From assembly GCA_963677135.2 (NCBI GenBank), contig CAXXLS010000008.1, forward strand, positions 1 to 64,000: a DNA stretch of 64,000 nt. The letters are read 5' to 3'. Under the pieces are notes generated by a model. That model searched no databases. It worked only from the letters and a program-made list of their open reading frames with translations, and was not told where the DNA came from. The stretch is from Seleniibacterium sp963677135 (GTDB taxonomy: Bacteria; Desulfobacterota; Desulfuromonadia; Desulfuromonadales; Geopsychrobacteraceae). A program made the translations under genes and the position numbers. Positions 46,035 through 55,062 of this stretch are shown piece after piece (position 1 is the first letter of the stretch; the number at the start of each line of letters is the position of its first letter).

Positions 46035-47120
46035 TTACCTTTTGAACCAGCCACTGCGGATCAGGTCCCGCCTGAGATCGCATCCCTGGTTGCGGACAAC
46101 GCCCTGGTACCAGAAGCGCTCCTGGCTGAGGCGGGTGTCGCTGGGGGAATCGATCCGTTTGCGACGGTCGATCAGGGTGTTCGCGAAAATTCTGTCGGGT
46201 TCTGCAACAATGGACAGAATCTTGTCCGCAAGTGGGGGAGGCGCCTGATCGATAACAAGCTGGATGGTGTCTCTGATTTTCAGACCCTGCTTGTATTCCC
46301 ACAGATCTCCATCAAAGGAATGCTCGCACTCGGTGACAAAATCGCTCCAGTCAAGAAGCAGCCCGCCGAATTCGACATCGGCAAAATCGTGCTCTCCGAG
46401 TTTAGTCGCTATCAGATCGGCAATATCGTCCTGTTCTTTGCGGGTCAGGAAAAACGACAGCCCTTCCTCGACCTCATACATATTGAGAAGATCGGTCAGA
46501 TCCTCACAGAAATAAGCCGAGTTGAGATCCTCATCGCTGAAATTCTGCAAAGAGGCCGGAAGCTCCTCACGCGGAAAACTGAGCAGGGACAGGTGATCGT
46601 GCCCGAAATCCTGAGGCAGGGGGAGGTGCTCTTTACCGGGAATCTGCTGTTCATTCAAAAAGGTGGAAATGCGCAGGTGATTGTCGGTAAAGAAGGTCAG
46701 GACCTTTTCTTCCGAATAGAAAAGTTCAAGGCCTTTGCGGTTGTTGGCCAGCCCGAATCCGACGAAGCCGTCATGGATCATACGGTCGAGATAGGGACTC
46801 ACGGTGTTCAGAATGATCTCTGTCGGCATGTAGGGCGAGTAGAACACCGCCGGTGAGGGGCGCTCATTGGCGCTGCTGGGCCGCGAAAGCAGGGACTCTT
46901 CCGGGTAGTACTCGAGAATGAAAAAGGCGTCCTCGTTCAAAAAGCGGGAGAATTTCCGAAAAATGGAGGTCACCTTGGAGGCGGCCGCGACAGCGGTGAA
47001 GCGATAGGCGTTATCGCAATCCTCAAGCAGAGAGAATTCGTAGCCCTCTTGGTGGATATTCAGATGATTATCGTTGTCCCAGCGGCGTAAGCCGATCGGG
47101 AGGAGTTGGCCTGCGTTCAA
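46035..47120 (-). CDS. Conserved-looking hypothetical protein upstream of mqnB
   Basis: 361 residues, acidic, soluble, no signal peptide, rich in Phe and Leu (YEFSLLEDCDNAYRFTAVAA, DEDLTDLLNMYEVEEG-type segments). I do not recognise a domain. It starts the three-gene minus-strand operon with mqnB and mqnD, and is divergent from the mglB-mglA operon across a 200-base gap. A regulatory or sensory role is only a guess. Confidence 0.65.
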   Translation of the reverse strand: MNAGQLLPIGLRRWDNDNHLNIHQEGYEFSLLEDCDNAYRFTAVAAASKVTSIFRKFSRFLNEDAFFILEYYPEESLLSRPSSANERPSPAVFYSPYMPTEIILNTVSPYLDRMIHDGFVGFGLANNRKGLELFYSEEKVLTFFTDNHLRISTFLNEQQIPGKEHLPLPQDFGHDHLSLLSFPREELPASLQNFSDEDLNSAYFCEDLTDLLNMYEVEEGLSFFLTRKEQDDIADLIATKLGEHDFADVEFGGLLLDWSDFVTECEHSFDGDLWEYKQGLKIRDTIQLVIDQAPPPLADKILSIVAEPDRIFANTLIDRRKRIDSPSDTRLSQERFWYQGVVRNQGCDLRRDLIRSGWFKR

Positions 47121-47321
47121 GCGTCATACCCTTAACTGAAAATGATGATTCCAACATTGAATAAGTAGAGGATTTTTGCCGCCAAGTCAATCATTGACAG
47201 ACGATCCGGGCCGTCTAATTACCCGGAAAAAGACTTAGAAGTTTATGATTAACAACTTGATATGAGATTTATTAAATGTTATAAACATTGCTGGACTTAA
47301 TCCTTAGTGAAGGAGTGTTAA

Positions 47322-47819
47322 ATGTTTGGTGCCCAGTCATCCCTGGTCATGTACGACGAGGAGTACCAGAAGATTCTTCTGCTGCTTGAAAAACTGCTGC
47401 GTGAATCCAATTCCAAGGTTATTTTCCTGGTTGATAAAAATGGCCAGTTAATTGCTTCAACGGGTGAGACGAGTCATCTTGATACCACCAGCCTGGCGTC
47501 TTTGACGGCGGGAAATATTGCCGCAACCGGCGGGCTTGCGAAACTGATCGGTGAAAAGGAATTTTCCATTCTGTTTCACGAGGGGGAAAAGGATAATATC
47601 CACATCTCGATTGTCGGCGGGCGCGTCATCCTGGTTGTTATTTTTGATCAGCGCAGCTCCCTGGGGCTGGTCCGGCTGAGGGTCAAGAAAGCCAGCGTCG
47701 ATCTTGGCGCAGTATTTGAGGATCTGGCCGAAAAATCGATGAAGGCCTCCAGCGTGCCGACCATGTCCAGTCCGTTTGCGGAAATTACGGATGATGATAT
47801 AGACAATCTTTTCAACTAG
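47322..47819 (+). CDS. mglB: Roadblock/LC7 domain protein (MglB-like)
   Basis: 165 residues. The Roadblock fold is seen in KVIFLVDKNGQLIASTGETS and TTSLASLTAGNIAATGGLAK. MglB acts as GTPase-activating partner of MglA in cell polarity in Myxococcus. The downstream mglA homologue, 16 bases away, supports this. It ends in a short acidic tail (EITDDDIDNLFN). TTAGTGAAGGAGTG precedes the ATG. Confidence 0.88.
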   Translation: MFGAQSSLVMYDEEYQKILLLLEKLLRESNSKVIFLVDKNGQLIASTGETSHLDTTSLASLTAGNIAATGGLAKLIGEKEFSILFHEGEKDNIHISIVGGRVILVVIFDQRSSLGLVRLRVKKASVDLGAVFEDLAEKSMKASSVPTMSSPFAEITDDDIDNLFN

Positions 47820-47835
47820 GGCAGGGCTATCGATC

Positions 47836-48423
47836 ATGTCTTTTATAAATTACGCATCCCGAGAAATTAACTGCAAGATTGTTTATTACGGACCGGGATT
47901 GTGCGGTAAGACGACCAATCTGCAGTTTGTCTACAATAAGACGGCGGAAGAGGCCAAGGGGAAGATGATTTCCCTGGCAACGGAAACGGAAAGAACCCTG
48001 TTCTTCGATTTTCTGCCCCTGGCCTTGGGTGAAATCAGGGGGTTCAAAACCCGTTTCCATCTTTATACCGTGCCCGGTCAGGTGTTTTACGATGCCTCCC
48101 GGAAATTGATCCTGAAAGGGGTCGACGGGGTCGTTTTTGTCGCTGATTCTCAGGAAGAGCGTCTCGATGCCAATATCGAAAGCATGGAAAACCTCAAGGA
48201 CAATCTGGAGGAGCAGGGATTCGATATTGAAAAAATTCCCTTTGTCATTCAATACAACAAGAGGGATCTTCCCAATGTGACCGCAGTCGAAGAGTTGAGC
48301 AATCTTCTCAATCCGCGTCGGGTCCCCGAGTTTGAAGCGTGTGCCACGACCGGAGAGGGTGTCTTTGAAACCCTGAAAGGGATCGCGAAACTGGTTTTGA
48401 ACGATCTCAAAAAAGGGGCCTGA
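47836..48423 (+). CDS. mglA: MglA-like small GTPase
   Basis: 195 residues of the bacterial Ras-like MglA class. P-loop GPGLCGKT at residues 19-26, switch II TVPGQVFYDASRK, and VIQYNKRDLPN (NKxD) for guanine specificity. MglA sets the leading pole for motility; here it may control flagellum or type IV pilus polarity. Full length and coupled to mglB. The tRNA-Asn follows. Confidence 0.94.
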   Translation: MSFINYASREINCKIVYYGPGLCGKTTNLQFVYNKTAEEAKGKMISLATETERTLFFDFLPLALGEIRGFKTRFHLYTVPGQVFYDASRKLILKGVDGVVFVADSQEERLDANIESMENLKDNLEEQGFDIEKIPFVIQYNKRDLPNVTAVEELSNLLNPRRVPEFEACATTGEGVFETLKGIAKLVLNDLKKGA

Positions 48424-48495
48424 AATAAGTCGACAAAAAATGCTTGACAGCGGGGAGGCAATTTCATATAGTCCGACTCCGCAACGAGCTTACAT

Positions 48496-48571
48496 TCCCT
48501 CTTAGCTCAGTTGGCAGAGCATCTGACTGTTAATCAGATTGTCGCTGGTTCGAGCCCAGCAGAGGGAGCCA
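48496..48571 (+). tRNA. tRNA-Asn (GTT), integration target
   Basis: Acceptor TCCCTCT / AGAGGGA, D-arm AGCTCAGTTGGCAGAGCA, anticodon loop CTGTTAA (GTT), T-loop GTTCGAGCC, and encoded CCA. The 3' part, from 48527, is duplicated at 57615 and forms attL of the element. Confidence 0.97.
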
Positions 48572-48578
48572 TTATAAA
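48527..48578 (+). repeat. attL direct repeat
   Basis: 52 bases from CTGTTAATCAG to GCCATTATAAA, identical to 57615-57666, covering the tRNA-Asn anticodon loop to the 3' end plus seven bases. Confidence 0.93.
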
Positions 48579-48580
48579 AC

Positions 48581-48618
48581 AAAGGCTTACGGCATTTCGC
48601 TGTGAGCCTTTGTTGTTT
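48581..48618 (+). terminator. Terminator next to attL
   Basis: AAAGGCTTAC and GTGAGCCTTT form a stem with GGCATTTCGCT in between, then TGTTGTTTCT. It is part of the element and takes the place of the chromosomal terminator moved to attR. Confidence 0.75.
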
Positions 48619-48790
48619 CTGCTTCTTGTCTCTCCCAGCCCTCTCCCAGTCACCTTGTTTTATGGCCTTTTTCTTCCTGTATTTTTTTGTTGCTTCTTTT
48701 TTGGAACTGTGAAACAGTAGTTGTGTTGATCGGGATCGCCCGGCCTTTTGGGTCGAAGGTGATACGCCAACTTATAAAGACATAGAAAAC

Positions 48791-48802
48791 TGAGTATACT
48801 CA
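48791..48802. promoter_or_regulatory. Operator-like palindrome TGAGTATACTCA, left copy
   Basis: A perfect 12 bp palindrome ahead of the rightward genes; the same sequence lies at 56102-56113 ahead of the minus-strand gene. Confidence 0.65.
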
Positions 48803-48839
48803 CGGATACTGATTGACCCTTTTATAAGGACTACATGAA

Positions 48840-48881
48840 GCCCGTGCTGAAGCTTAATTGCTTTGGTGCGGGCTTTTTTTG
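48840..48881 (+). terminator. Terminator-like hairpin upstream of the AlpA-like gene
   Basis: GCCCGTGC and GTGCGGGC form an 8 bp stem followed by seven T. It lies between the palindrome and the first gene, so it may attenuate the early transcript. Nothing else is recognised between 48620 and 48780. Confidence 0.7.
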
Positions 48882-48910
48882 TTTTTAACCAGAGGAAAAA
48901 GGAGATTTAC

Positions 48911-49153
48911 ATGGAAAATTCCGATTTCATTGAACAGGCGATTCAGAATATCGAACGCCACGCCCCGGATTTGATGACCCGTAAAGCATTTGTGGAGTAC
49001 ACGGGAGGGTTTGTTTCGGTTAAGACGCTAGCAAATTTGGATTCTTTAGGACGGGGCATTCCAGGCTGCTTTAAATTAGGAAAAAAGGTCTTGTATCCAA
49101 AACGAGGGGCTATGGATTGGTTGCGGTCTCGCTATAGCAAATTTGCAGCCTGA
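48911..49153 (+). CDS. AlpA-like helix-turn-helix regulator/excisionase
   Basis: 80 residues from ATG 48911 (AAAAAGGAG upstream). The central MTRKAFVEYTGGFVSVKTLA with LGKKVLYPKRGAMDWLRSRY is the winged-helix pattern of AlpA or excisionase proteins, in which a Lys/Arg-rich wing follows the recognition helix. In P4-like satellites AlpA activates integrase. First gene of the rightward operon. Confidence 0.7.
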   Translation: MENSDFIEQAIQNIERHAPDLMTRKAFVEYTGGFVSVKTLANLDSLGRGIPGCFKLGKKVLYPKRGAMDWLRSRYSKFAA

Positions 49154-49163
49154 GGAGGAATAG

Positions 49164-49424
49164 ATGACTAAAAAGAGAAAACCCACTGCCCTCTGGGGAG
49201 AGGCGGCAGCGGGTCTTGGAAATTGTCACGGCACGCCAGTCAGACAAGAGCATTATCGCAAAAAACCTATCACAAATCAACCAATTCCGATTCCTGGGAC
49301 GGCGTTGACGGCATTTTTAAAGCGGTACAGATCTGATCTTCTAAGCCAGACATACTCTCGGCGCACCTCTGATCTTTTATCATGCTGTGATGTCCTTTGG
49401 GGCGCAGTAGAACGGGGGTGGTGA
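49164..49424 (+). CDS. Hypothetical protein of the element
   Basis: 86 residues, basic, no recognised domain. Its stop TGA overlaps the ATG of the primase gene (TGATG), so it is translated with it. AGGAGG precedes its ATG, which argues that it is a real gene. Confidence 0.55.
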   Translation: MTKKRKPTALWGEAAAGLGNCHGTPVRQEHYRKKPITNQPIPIPGTALTAFLKRYRSDLLSQTYSRRTSDLLSCCDVLWGAVERGW

Positions 49425-51916
49425 TGATCCATATTGAGCAAATCAAATCAGCCCTATCCTGCATTTCCCCTGTAGAGCGTGACACCTGGATAAAGGTGGG
49501 TATGGCGATTCAGTCAGAGCTTGGGGATTCCGGTTTTTACATCTGGGACGACTGGAGCCAAACCGCCGACAGCTACAACCACAGGGACGCTGAATCAGTA
49601 TGGAAATCATTTTCCCCCGGTGGCGGTATAAATATTGGAAGTTTCTTTCATCTGGCTCAACAGAGCGGCTGGGAGTGGCAAGGGGCTTCACTGACAGAAG
49701 AAGAGATTACCAAGCAGCGGGCAAATATCGAAGCCCAAAATGAAGAGGCTGAAGAGCAACGCCGTGAGAAGCAGGCCAAGGCAGCGGGCCAGTCTCAATC
49801 CCTCTGGAAGTCCGGCTACCCGGCTGACAATAATCCATACCTGAATAAAAAAGGCTGTGTTGCAACTGTGACCTTGAAACATCTCCCCATCGATGATGTT
49901 GTCAGGATTCTTGGCTACCACCCCAAAAGCAAAGGCGAACTGTTAGAGGGCAAAATTCTTCTTGTCCCTGTTGTGGTAAATGGTGAAATCAGCACCATTG
50001 AAATGATCGACGAAAAAGGACGTAAATCTGCCGTTGCTGGAGGTAAGAAATCAGGCGGTTATTGGGCGGCTCAACAATTTCCGGCTGAGTTTGATGGAAC
50101 GCTGACTATAGCCGAAGGGGTAGCCACATCGATCACAGTAAAGCAAGCGACAGGCCATATAGCCGTGGCAGCATTGAGTTGTCACAACCTTGTAAATGTC
50201 GCCAAACAATTAAAGGAACGTTATCCTCGAGCTAAAATTATTATTCTGGCTGACAGTGGAAATGGTCAGAAAGGTGCGGAGAAGGCAGCCATTGAAACCG
50301 ACTCTCTTCTGGTGGTTCCAAAATTTACAGAAAACACGAACGGAACGGATTTCAACGACTTGGCGGCAGTGACGAGCCTTGAAGAAGTAAAGCGGCAGGT
50401 CGGGGCGGCAATAAAACCGATCAATAGTGGACAAAGTGCAGGTAAATGTAATCCTCATTCAGCCCCTGAAAAGTTTTCTACCGAAGCCAAGGTAAACGAA
50501 CTGGCGAAGATGTCTCCGCTTGAATACGACAAGGTTCGCAAAGAAGTGGCTGACGAGTTGGGGGTGAGGATCACAACTCTCGACCGAGAAGTTAAAAATT
50601 CCCGGAAAAAAAATGATGAAGAGCAAACCGGAATTTTCCCAATAGTTGATCCATGGCATGAGGCCGTCAACGGGGAGTCTCTTATCAGAGAACTCGCGGA
50701 AACATACACGAGACATTCAGTATTGCCAGCAGGAAGTGCTTTTGCGCTGGCTCTTTGGACAATCCTGACCTACTGCTATGGCTTCTTCAAGGTTTTGCCT
50801 ATATTGCTGATCAGTTCTCCAGAGAAACGCTGCGGTAAGTCTACTCTTATGACTACCTTGGCTGGACTTGCCAATCGGGTCTTAACGGCATCCAACATCA
50901 GCCCGGCAGCCATGTTTAGATCGGTTGAGGTCTATAATCCTACCTTGCTGATAGACGAGGGGGATACATTTCTCAAAGCAAATGATGATCTGCGGGGAAT
51001 TATTAATTCAGGGCACACAAAAACATCAGCGTACGTTATCCGCTGTGATGGCGAAGACAACGAACCAAAGAGATTTTCAACTTGGTGCCCTAAAGCGTTG
51101 GCAATGATTGGAAACCCTCCCGATACCGTTTTTGATCGATCCGTAGTGGTCCCTTTACGACGAAAACTCGCAGGTGAAACTGTTGTGCCTCATACGCGGG
51201 AAAGTGAAGACTATGCTGATGAACTGCGCCAGAAAATCACTCGTTTTGTTGAAGATAATGAAGCAAATATAAGAGGTGCAACGCCTCCACGTTTACCGAC
51301 GGCCAATGATCGTCAGGCAGATAACTGGGCCCCGTTATTGGCAATCGCTACGTCGATAAGTGATAGTTGTCTACAGAAGGCCATTGTTTCCGCTGTTGAG
51401 TTGGCTGGAGATGTTGTTGAGGAAGATCCTCCCTCAGCCATGCTACTTTCAGATATTCGCGATATCATGAAGGGGGACAGGATCTCTTCAGATGACCTCG
51501 TTAAAGCCCTGGTTGATCTTGACGATGCCCCGTGGTGTGAGTGGAAGCATGGCAAACCGATGACAAAGAACTCATTGGCTCGGCTATTAAAACCTTTCAA
51601 GATCAAATCAAAAACAATCCGCGTTGGAAACAAAACATTTAAAGGCTATATGCGAGACGATTTTGATGATGCCTTTTCCAGATACCTACCTATTCAAAAC
51701 GTAACAGCGTCACAAGTCAATAATATTAGCAAGTTAGGTCATTTTCAAAGCGTAACACATACTACCTCTGTTACCTTTAAAAATCAACCTAAGTCCTTGA
51801 AATCAAACGATTGTTACGATGTTACGTTTCAGAACGGTGATACCCCTGAGCATGCCGATAACCCAACTATTATGGACGAGGATGATTTCATTTTTGAAGA
51901 TCAGGAGGTGTCCTGA
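49424..51916 (+). CDS. Primase/helicase replication protein with PriCT, Toprim-like and DUF3631 regions
   Basis: 830 residues. The N-terminal 70 (PVERDTWIKVGMAIQSELGD) resemble PriCT-2. A Toprim-like domain follows with LTIAEGVATS (Glu231) and IILADSGNGQKG (Asp277). The ATPase part has a Walker A-like SPEKRCGKST (Lys472) and a Walker B LLIDEGD (Asp511, Glu512), and continues in a DUF3631-type C-terminus. The domain set equals that of P4-alpha-type replication proteins that prime and unwind at an element origin. I take ATG 49424, overlapping the upstream stop; GTG 49421 is an alternative. The last 80 residues are Thr/Asn-rich and probably disordered. Confidence 0.85.
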   Translation: MIHIEQIKSALSCISPVERDTWIKVGMAIQSELGDSGFYIWDDWSQTADSYNHRDAESVWKSFSPGGGINIGSFFHLAQQSGWEWQGASLTEEEITKQRANIEAQNEEAEEQRREKQAKAAGQSQSLWKSGYPADNNPYLNKKGCVATVTLKHLPIDDVVRILGYHPKSKGELLEGKILLVPVVVNGEISTIEMIDEKGRKSAVAGGKKSGGYWAAQQFPAEFDGTLTIAEGVATSITVKQATGHIAVAALSCHNLVNVAKQLKERYPRAKIIILADSGNGQKGAEKAAIETDSLLVVPKFTENTNGTDFNDLAAVTSLEEVKRQVGAAIKPINSGQSAGKCNPHSAPEKFSTEAKVNELAKMSPLEYDKVRKEVADELGVRITTLDREVKNSRKKNDEEQTGIFPIVDPWHEAVNGESLIRELAETYTRHSVLPAGSAFALALWTILTYCYGFFKVLPILLISSPEKRCGKSTLMTTLAGLANRVLTASNISPAAMFRSVEVYNPTLLIDEGDTFLKANDDLRGIINSGHTKTSAYVIRCDGEDNEPKRFSTWCPKALAMIGNPPDTVFDRSVVVPLRRKLAGETVVPHTRESEDYADELRQKITRFVEDNEANIRGATPPRLPTANDRQADNWAPLLAIATSISDSCLQKAIVSAVELAGDVVEEDPPSAMLLSDIRDIMKGDRISSDDLVKALVDLDDAPWCEWKHGKPMTKNSLARLLKPFKIKSKTIRVGNKTFKGYMRDDFDDAFSRYLPIQNVTASQVNNISKLGHFQSVTHTTSVTFKNQPKSLKSNDCYDVTFQNGDTPEHADNPTIMDEDDFIFEDQEVS

Positions 51917-52368
51917 TGCTGGTTGAAGTCTTAGAACGGATTGATACGCGAAAAGGCCCGTTACATCCAGGCAGGCATGTTGATATTCCGGCATCGGTTG
52001 TAATGAGATTGCGAGACAAGGTGAGGGTTCTCAGCCCGCCTGAGGCTATCTCCGATACTGCGACAATAGAAGATGGCGAACTCAAACTGCTATCGCCTGT
52101 CGATAATCTTGCGGCAGTGATTGTTGGGTTGACTCAAAATGATCTCAAACTACAGAAGCAAATGCTGATCCGGCACTGTCAGCAGTATGCGCCAGAAACA
52201 CACTTCTGGAAATTAAAGGAAATGTGGGAGGAGCGAGCCGCGATACTAGAGTATGACGGTGGGTTGACAAGACATGAAGCCGAACTAGAAGCCGCAAAAA
52301 TGTATCATCTGTTGGCTTTTCTGGATGATCTGAAAGGAGAAACCCATGGGGAAAATGCAACGTTCTAA
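51916..52368 (+). CDS. Hypothetical protein of the element
   Basis: 150 residues. Starts at ATG 51916, sharing a base with the primase stop (TGATG). The first 60 residues form a small beta domain (GRHVDIPASVVMRLRDKVRV), the rest is helical (EMWEERAAILEYDGGLTRHE). It overlaps the following nuclease gene by 23 bases. No family is recognised; similar small proteins accompany satellite primases. Confidence 0.6.
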   Translation: MLVEVLERIDTRKGPLHPGRHVDIPASVVMRLRDKVRVLSPPEAISDTATIEDGELKLLSPVDNLAAVIVGLTQNDLKLQKQMLIRHCQQYAPETHFWKLKEMWEERAAILEYDGGLTRHEAELEAAKMYHLLAFLDDLKGETHGENATF

Positions 52369-52717
52369 GGGGGCAACAGGCGAGCGGGAGTTATGTAGGC
52401 TACTGTCAGAACATCTTGACACTGTCATCGTCCGCAACCTTGAACAGAGCCGGTCAGGTGGTCATGACTTAACTGGCGTCGGCGGCTTCGCCCTGGAGGT
52501 GAAAAGGCAGGAACAGCTATCAATTGGGGCATGGTGGCAACAGGCACTTGAACAGGCCGAGCGAGCAGGGTTGAAACCGGCATTGGCATACCGGCAGAGT
52601 AGGAAGCCGTGGAAATTTATAGTTCGTCTTCAGGATATTGCCGACAACATGACCGGGGGTAACGTTGCTGAAGTCGGACTTGAAGCATTTTGTCAGTTAG
52701 TACGGGAAACGGATTAA
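52346..52717 (+). CDS. PD-(D/E)XK nuclease, Holliday-junction resolvase-like
   Basis: 123 residues. The nuclease core is visible: GERELCRLL (Glu14), then GHDLTGVGGFALEVKRQ with Asp41 and the E-x-K of EVKRQ, followed by WWQQALEQAERAG, a helix common in phage and satellite resolvases of the endonuclease-VII-unrelated PD-(D/E)XK type. It probably resolves branched DNA during replication of the element. A role in defence is possible but unsupported. Confidence 0.75.
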   Translation: MGKMQRSKGATGERELCRLLSEHLDTVIVRNLEQSRSGGHDLTGVGGFALEVKRQEQLSIGAWWQQALEQAERAGLKPALAYRQSRKPWKFIVRLQDIADNMTGGNVAEVGLEAFCQLVRETD

Positions 52718-52739
52718 TCATTTTGCATAGGAGATCAAC

Positions 52740-52946
52740 GTGAAAACACACACCATTTCAGAAGCGAATATTCAGAAAATCCAGAATGCAGTTTGGGACA
52801 TCATCAATGATCTCAATATTGAATGGCCTGAGGGCTACGGGGCTCCAGTCGGAGACGAACGCCTTACCGAGCCTTTGGTGGAGATACTTTGCGTTTGCAG
52901 AGAAACAACTCACGGGACAAGCGAACGAGAAACAGTTGAACCGTAA
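52740..52946 (+). CDS. Small acidic hypothetical protein
   Basis: 68 residues from GTG 52740 (AGGAGATCAAC upstream). Acidic, helical at the start (EANIQKIQNAVWDIINDLNI). No domain recognised. It lies 22 bases after the nuclease gene in the same operon. Confidence 0.5.
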   Translation: MKTHTISEANIQKIQNAVWDIINDLNIEWPEGYGAPVGDERLTEPLVEILCVCRETTHGTSERETVEP

Positions 52947-53031
52947 ATAAGTAAAGCGTCGTATGTAAACGGGCAACGATGGATAAGACCAATTAACCGA
53001 ACAATTTCATAAAGAAAGGATTCACACGATT

Positions 53032-53604
53032 ATGGCTATTAACAAAATAAAGCTTCTTGAACAGAGAATTGAAGAGCATGGGTCAGCTTTTCAGCAGATC
53101 AAGAATGGGCTTGAAGAGGTCCTTCCTTCCGTCAGGGTCCAAGCTAGTGTCGCTCTTGAAACAGCTGAAAGGGAGATAGAGCGACTTGTTGTTGGTATGT
53201 GTTCCCGTCCAGGTGCTTCAGAGCCCTCAGGCTTAGGCGACTGTATTGCTCTGGCGCACCGACAGCAGGCGATTCTTGATAATCTAGATGCTGCAGAAAA
53301 AATTCTAAAACATCGGCTCGAAGAACGACAAGAAAAGATCAATCATTTACGGAAGTTATTGAGTCGGCAAAATTACATTAACCGCTTCAATGAAATAGCC
53401 TCGGCTGGTATCCCGGTTACCGATCAGCAGTGTTTTGCCCTTGCCGCCTTGGCAGTTGATGCCATAGGTGCGAAAGAAGCGCACGTCATGTGTGAAACTC
53501 TAAACGACCACTTTGAAAGGAATCAAAGGCTTAACCTTCATGAACGATTCGATTTCCGCATGCGACGGCACGGCTTGGATAATGAACTTGCTAAACTGAA
53601 ATAA
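53032..53604 (+). CDS. Coiled-coil hypothetical protein
   Basis: 190 residues, with long heptad stretches (KLLEQRIEEHGSAFQQIKNG, AAEKILKHRLEERQEKINHL). AAAGAAAGGATTC precedes the ATG. It lies between the small acidic gene and the candidate origin. Function unknown. Confidence 0.6.
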   Translation: MAINKIKLLEQRIEEHGSAFQQIKNGLEEVLPSVRVQASVALETAEREIERLVVGMCSRPGASEPSGLGDCIALAHRQQAILDNLDAAEKILKHRLEERQEKINHLRKLLSRQNYINRFNEIASAGIPVTDQQCFALAALAVDAIGAKEAHVMCETLNDHFERNQRLNLHERFDFRMRRHGLDNELAKLK

Positions 53605-53687
53605 AGAGGTGCCCATAAGAACAAATAGATAACATATCGTTTTTCCATGCTTTTTACAGATAAAATGGTGGTGCTAGTACCAAATTT

Positions 53688-53836
53688 GGTAACTAAGAAA
53701 TGTCCATAGTGTCCAAAGTTTCCAAGAAGAGTAACCATAAAAAGCAGGGGTTACAGGAGGGGGTTACAGCCCATTTGAGGGGATTGTAAACAGCAGGTGG
53801 TTACCATAGTTGACAGCCGGTTAACGGGTTAACAGG
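53688..53836. other. Candidate replication origin with GGTTA(A)C iterons
   Basis: Seven GGTTAC, GTAACC or GGTTAAC sites fall within 150 bases, in both orientations: about 53688, 53731, 53749, 53762, 53799, 53819 and 53827. Two of the longest are GGGGTTACAGG and GGGTTAACAGG. The flanking 53605-53894 has no gene and is AT-rich to the left. P4-type alpha proteins bind iterons in such a region. Inferred. Confidence 0.55.
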
Positions 53837-53894
53837 GATATTTTAGTGCGCAGTTAAGTTCGCATAGTACGCACCCCAAAGGGGGGACTTTATC

Positions 53895-54239
53895 GTGGCA
53901 GAAGAAGAACGTTCCCAGATTTTGAAAAAATTCAGAAAGGTCTTCGAAGAAAACGACCGGCGCTTCCGGTTATGGAAAGAGAGCGGGTATGATCATCACT
54001 TCAGGCCTGTTTATCTTCCTCTCCCGCCCGGATATAGTGACCTGACATGTGGAGCCAAAACCAGGGCAGGAACCCCGTGTAAACGTAAAGACATTTATGA
54101 AAGCGGTCGCTGTAAACTGCATGGAGGACTCAGCACCGGGCCTATAACCGACGAAGGGAAACGGCGATCTTCAATGAATGGTTTGAAGGGAGGCAGGCCC
54201 AGGAAAGGGACCTGTGAAACCAAACCTCATGAACGGTAG
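53895..54239 (+). CDS. HGGxSTG-domain protein
   Basis: 114 residues. The C-terminal half has CGAKTRAGTPCKRKDIYESG, then CKLHGGLSTGPITDEGK. The Cys52, Cys62, Cys73 and His76 set suggests a zinc site, and the HGGxSTGP motif marks a family common in phages and islands, of unknown function. The N-terminal 45 residues are charged and helical. It ends the rightward gene run. Confidence 0.75.
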   Translation: MAEEERSQILKKFRKVFEENDRRFRLWKESGYDHHFRPVYLPLPPGYSDLTCGAKTRAGTPCKRKDIYESGRCKLHGGLSTGPITDEGKRRSSMNGLKGGRPRKGTCETKPHER

Positions 54240-54410
54240 AGAAAACTTTACTTTATAGAAAGGTGGAATGTTGGAAGTAGAATTATCCCACTTCTAAAAT
54301 ACCGGAGGATGCAGCTAACACGCAGTAAGCACCAACAACGCGGATGGCCTTGACAATATTAACAGTATCGATTTTACTGATGGCGAGGGGAATCTGAATT
54401 GGTCCCTTTA

Positions 54411-54452
54411 AAGCTCCAAGGTGGCTCCCCCCTCCGCTGTCTTGGAGCTTTT
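54411..54452 (+). terminator. Rho-independent terminator
   Basis: AAGCTCCAAG and CTTGGAGCTT with a 20-base loop, followed by TTTTATTT. It may end the rightward operon. The sequence 54240-54410 holds no gene that I can support. Confidence 0.85.
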
Positions 54453-54587
54453 TTATTTACGAGATTTTTCCGTATTTAAATAAACCGTAAAGGGGTTGGA
54501 GGTGGGATTTCCCCACTTCTAAATCTGATTGGCTATACTTCAAATGGAAAGAAATTCAATTTCTATCCAGCAGAGAATCAATGAGTT

Positions 54588-54767
54588 ATGAAGGGCACGG
54601 GCAGGACTTCCAGAGTGAGTATATCGCCGGAAACCAGGGCGAAATTGGATAGGTTGCCACCGGAACAGAGAGACAACGTATTCAAGGTGGCAGCGAGAAT
54701 GAAAGTGCTGTTGGTCCAGAAGCGTTCGCAGAATCAAACCAAACCGCAAAAGCCAGAGAAGAGTTAA
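54588..54767 (+). CDS. Small hypothetical protein of 59 residues
   Basis: An open frame from ATG 54588, with sequence of protein-like composition (RVSISPETRAKLDRLPPEQR, NVFKVAARMKVLLVQKRSQN). It directly precedes, in another frame, the remnant of a ParB-like gene, and may itself be a leftover of a larger gene. No clear ribosome site. Confidence 0.4.
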   Translation: MKGTGRTSRVSISPETRAKLDRLPPEQRDNVFKVAARMKVLLVQKRSQNQTKPQKPEKS

Positions 54768-55062
54768 AGCATTTCGCTACCCCTTCAACGTTCAGCAGGA
54801 AGCGATCATTCACAACAATCGCCAGCGCCAGAAGACAACTGAAGTCAAAGCCCGTGAGTTCAAAATGTTAAGGGTTATTGAAGAGAAGAGGGCGAAATTG
54901 AGGCAGGCTACAAGTACCGGAGGCGTATCTCCACAGCTTCTGGAAAAATTACCGGAAGCTGAAAAAGGAAACACCCGCGACATCGTAGCTGCAAAGATTG
55001 GAATGTCAGGACGCACAGCAGAAAAGGCCGCAAAGCTTGACGATACCCAGCTTGTCAGCTAA
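54768..55062 (+). pseudogene. Remnant of a ParB/replication-associated DNA-binding protein
   Basis: An open frame reads RYPFNVQQEAIIHNNRQRQK and continues through ATG 54865 (MLRVIEEKRAKLRQ) to KGNTRDIVAAKIGMSGRTAEK at the end. The last part matches the helix-turn-helix found in ParB-like proteins of mobile elements, in which it follows a Thr/Ser-rich linker. There is no start for the first part, and the conserved N-terminal ParB domain is missing, so it is a truncated gene. Confidence 0.55.
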
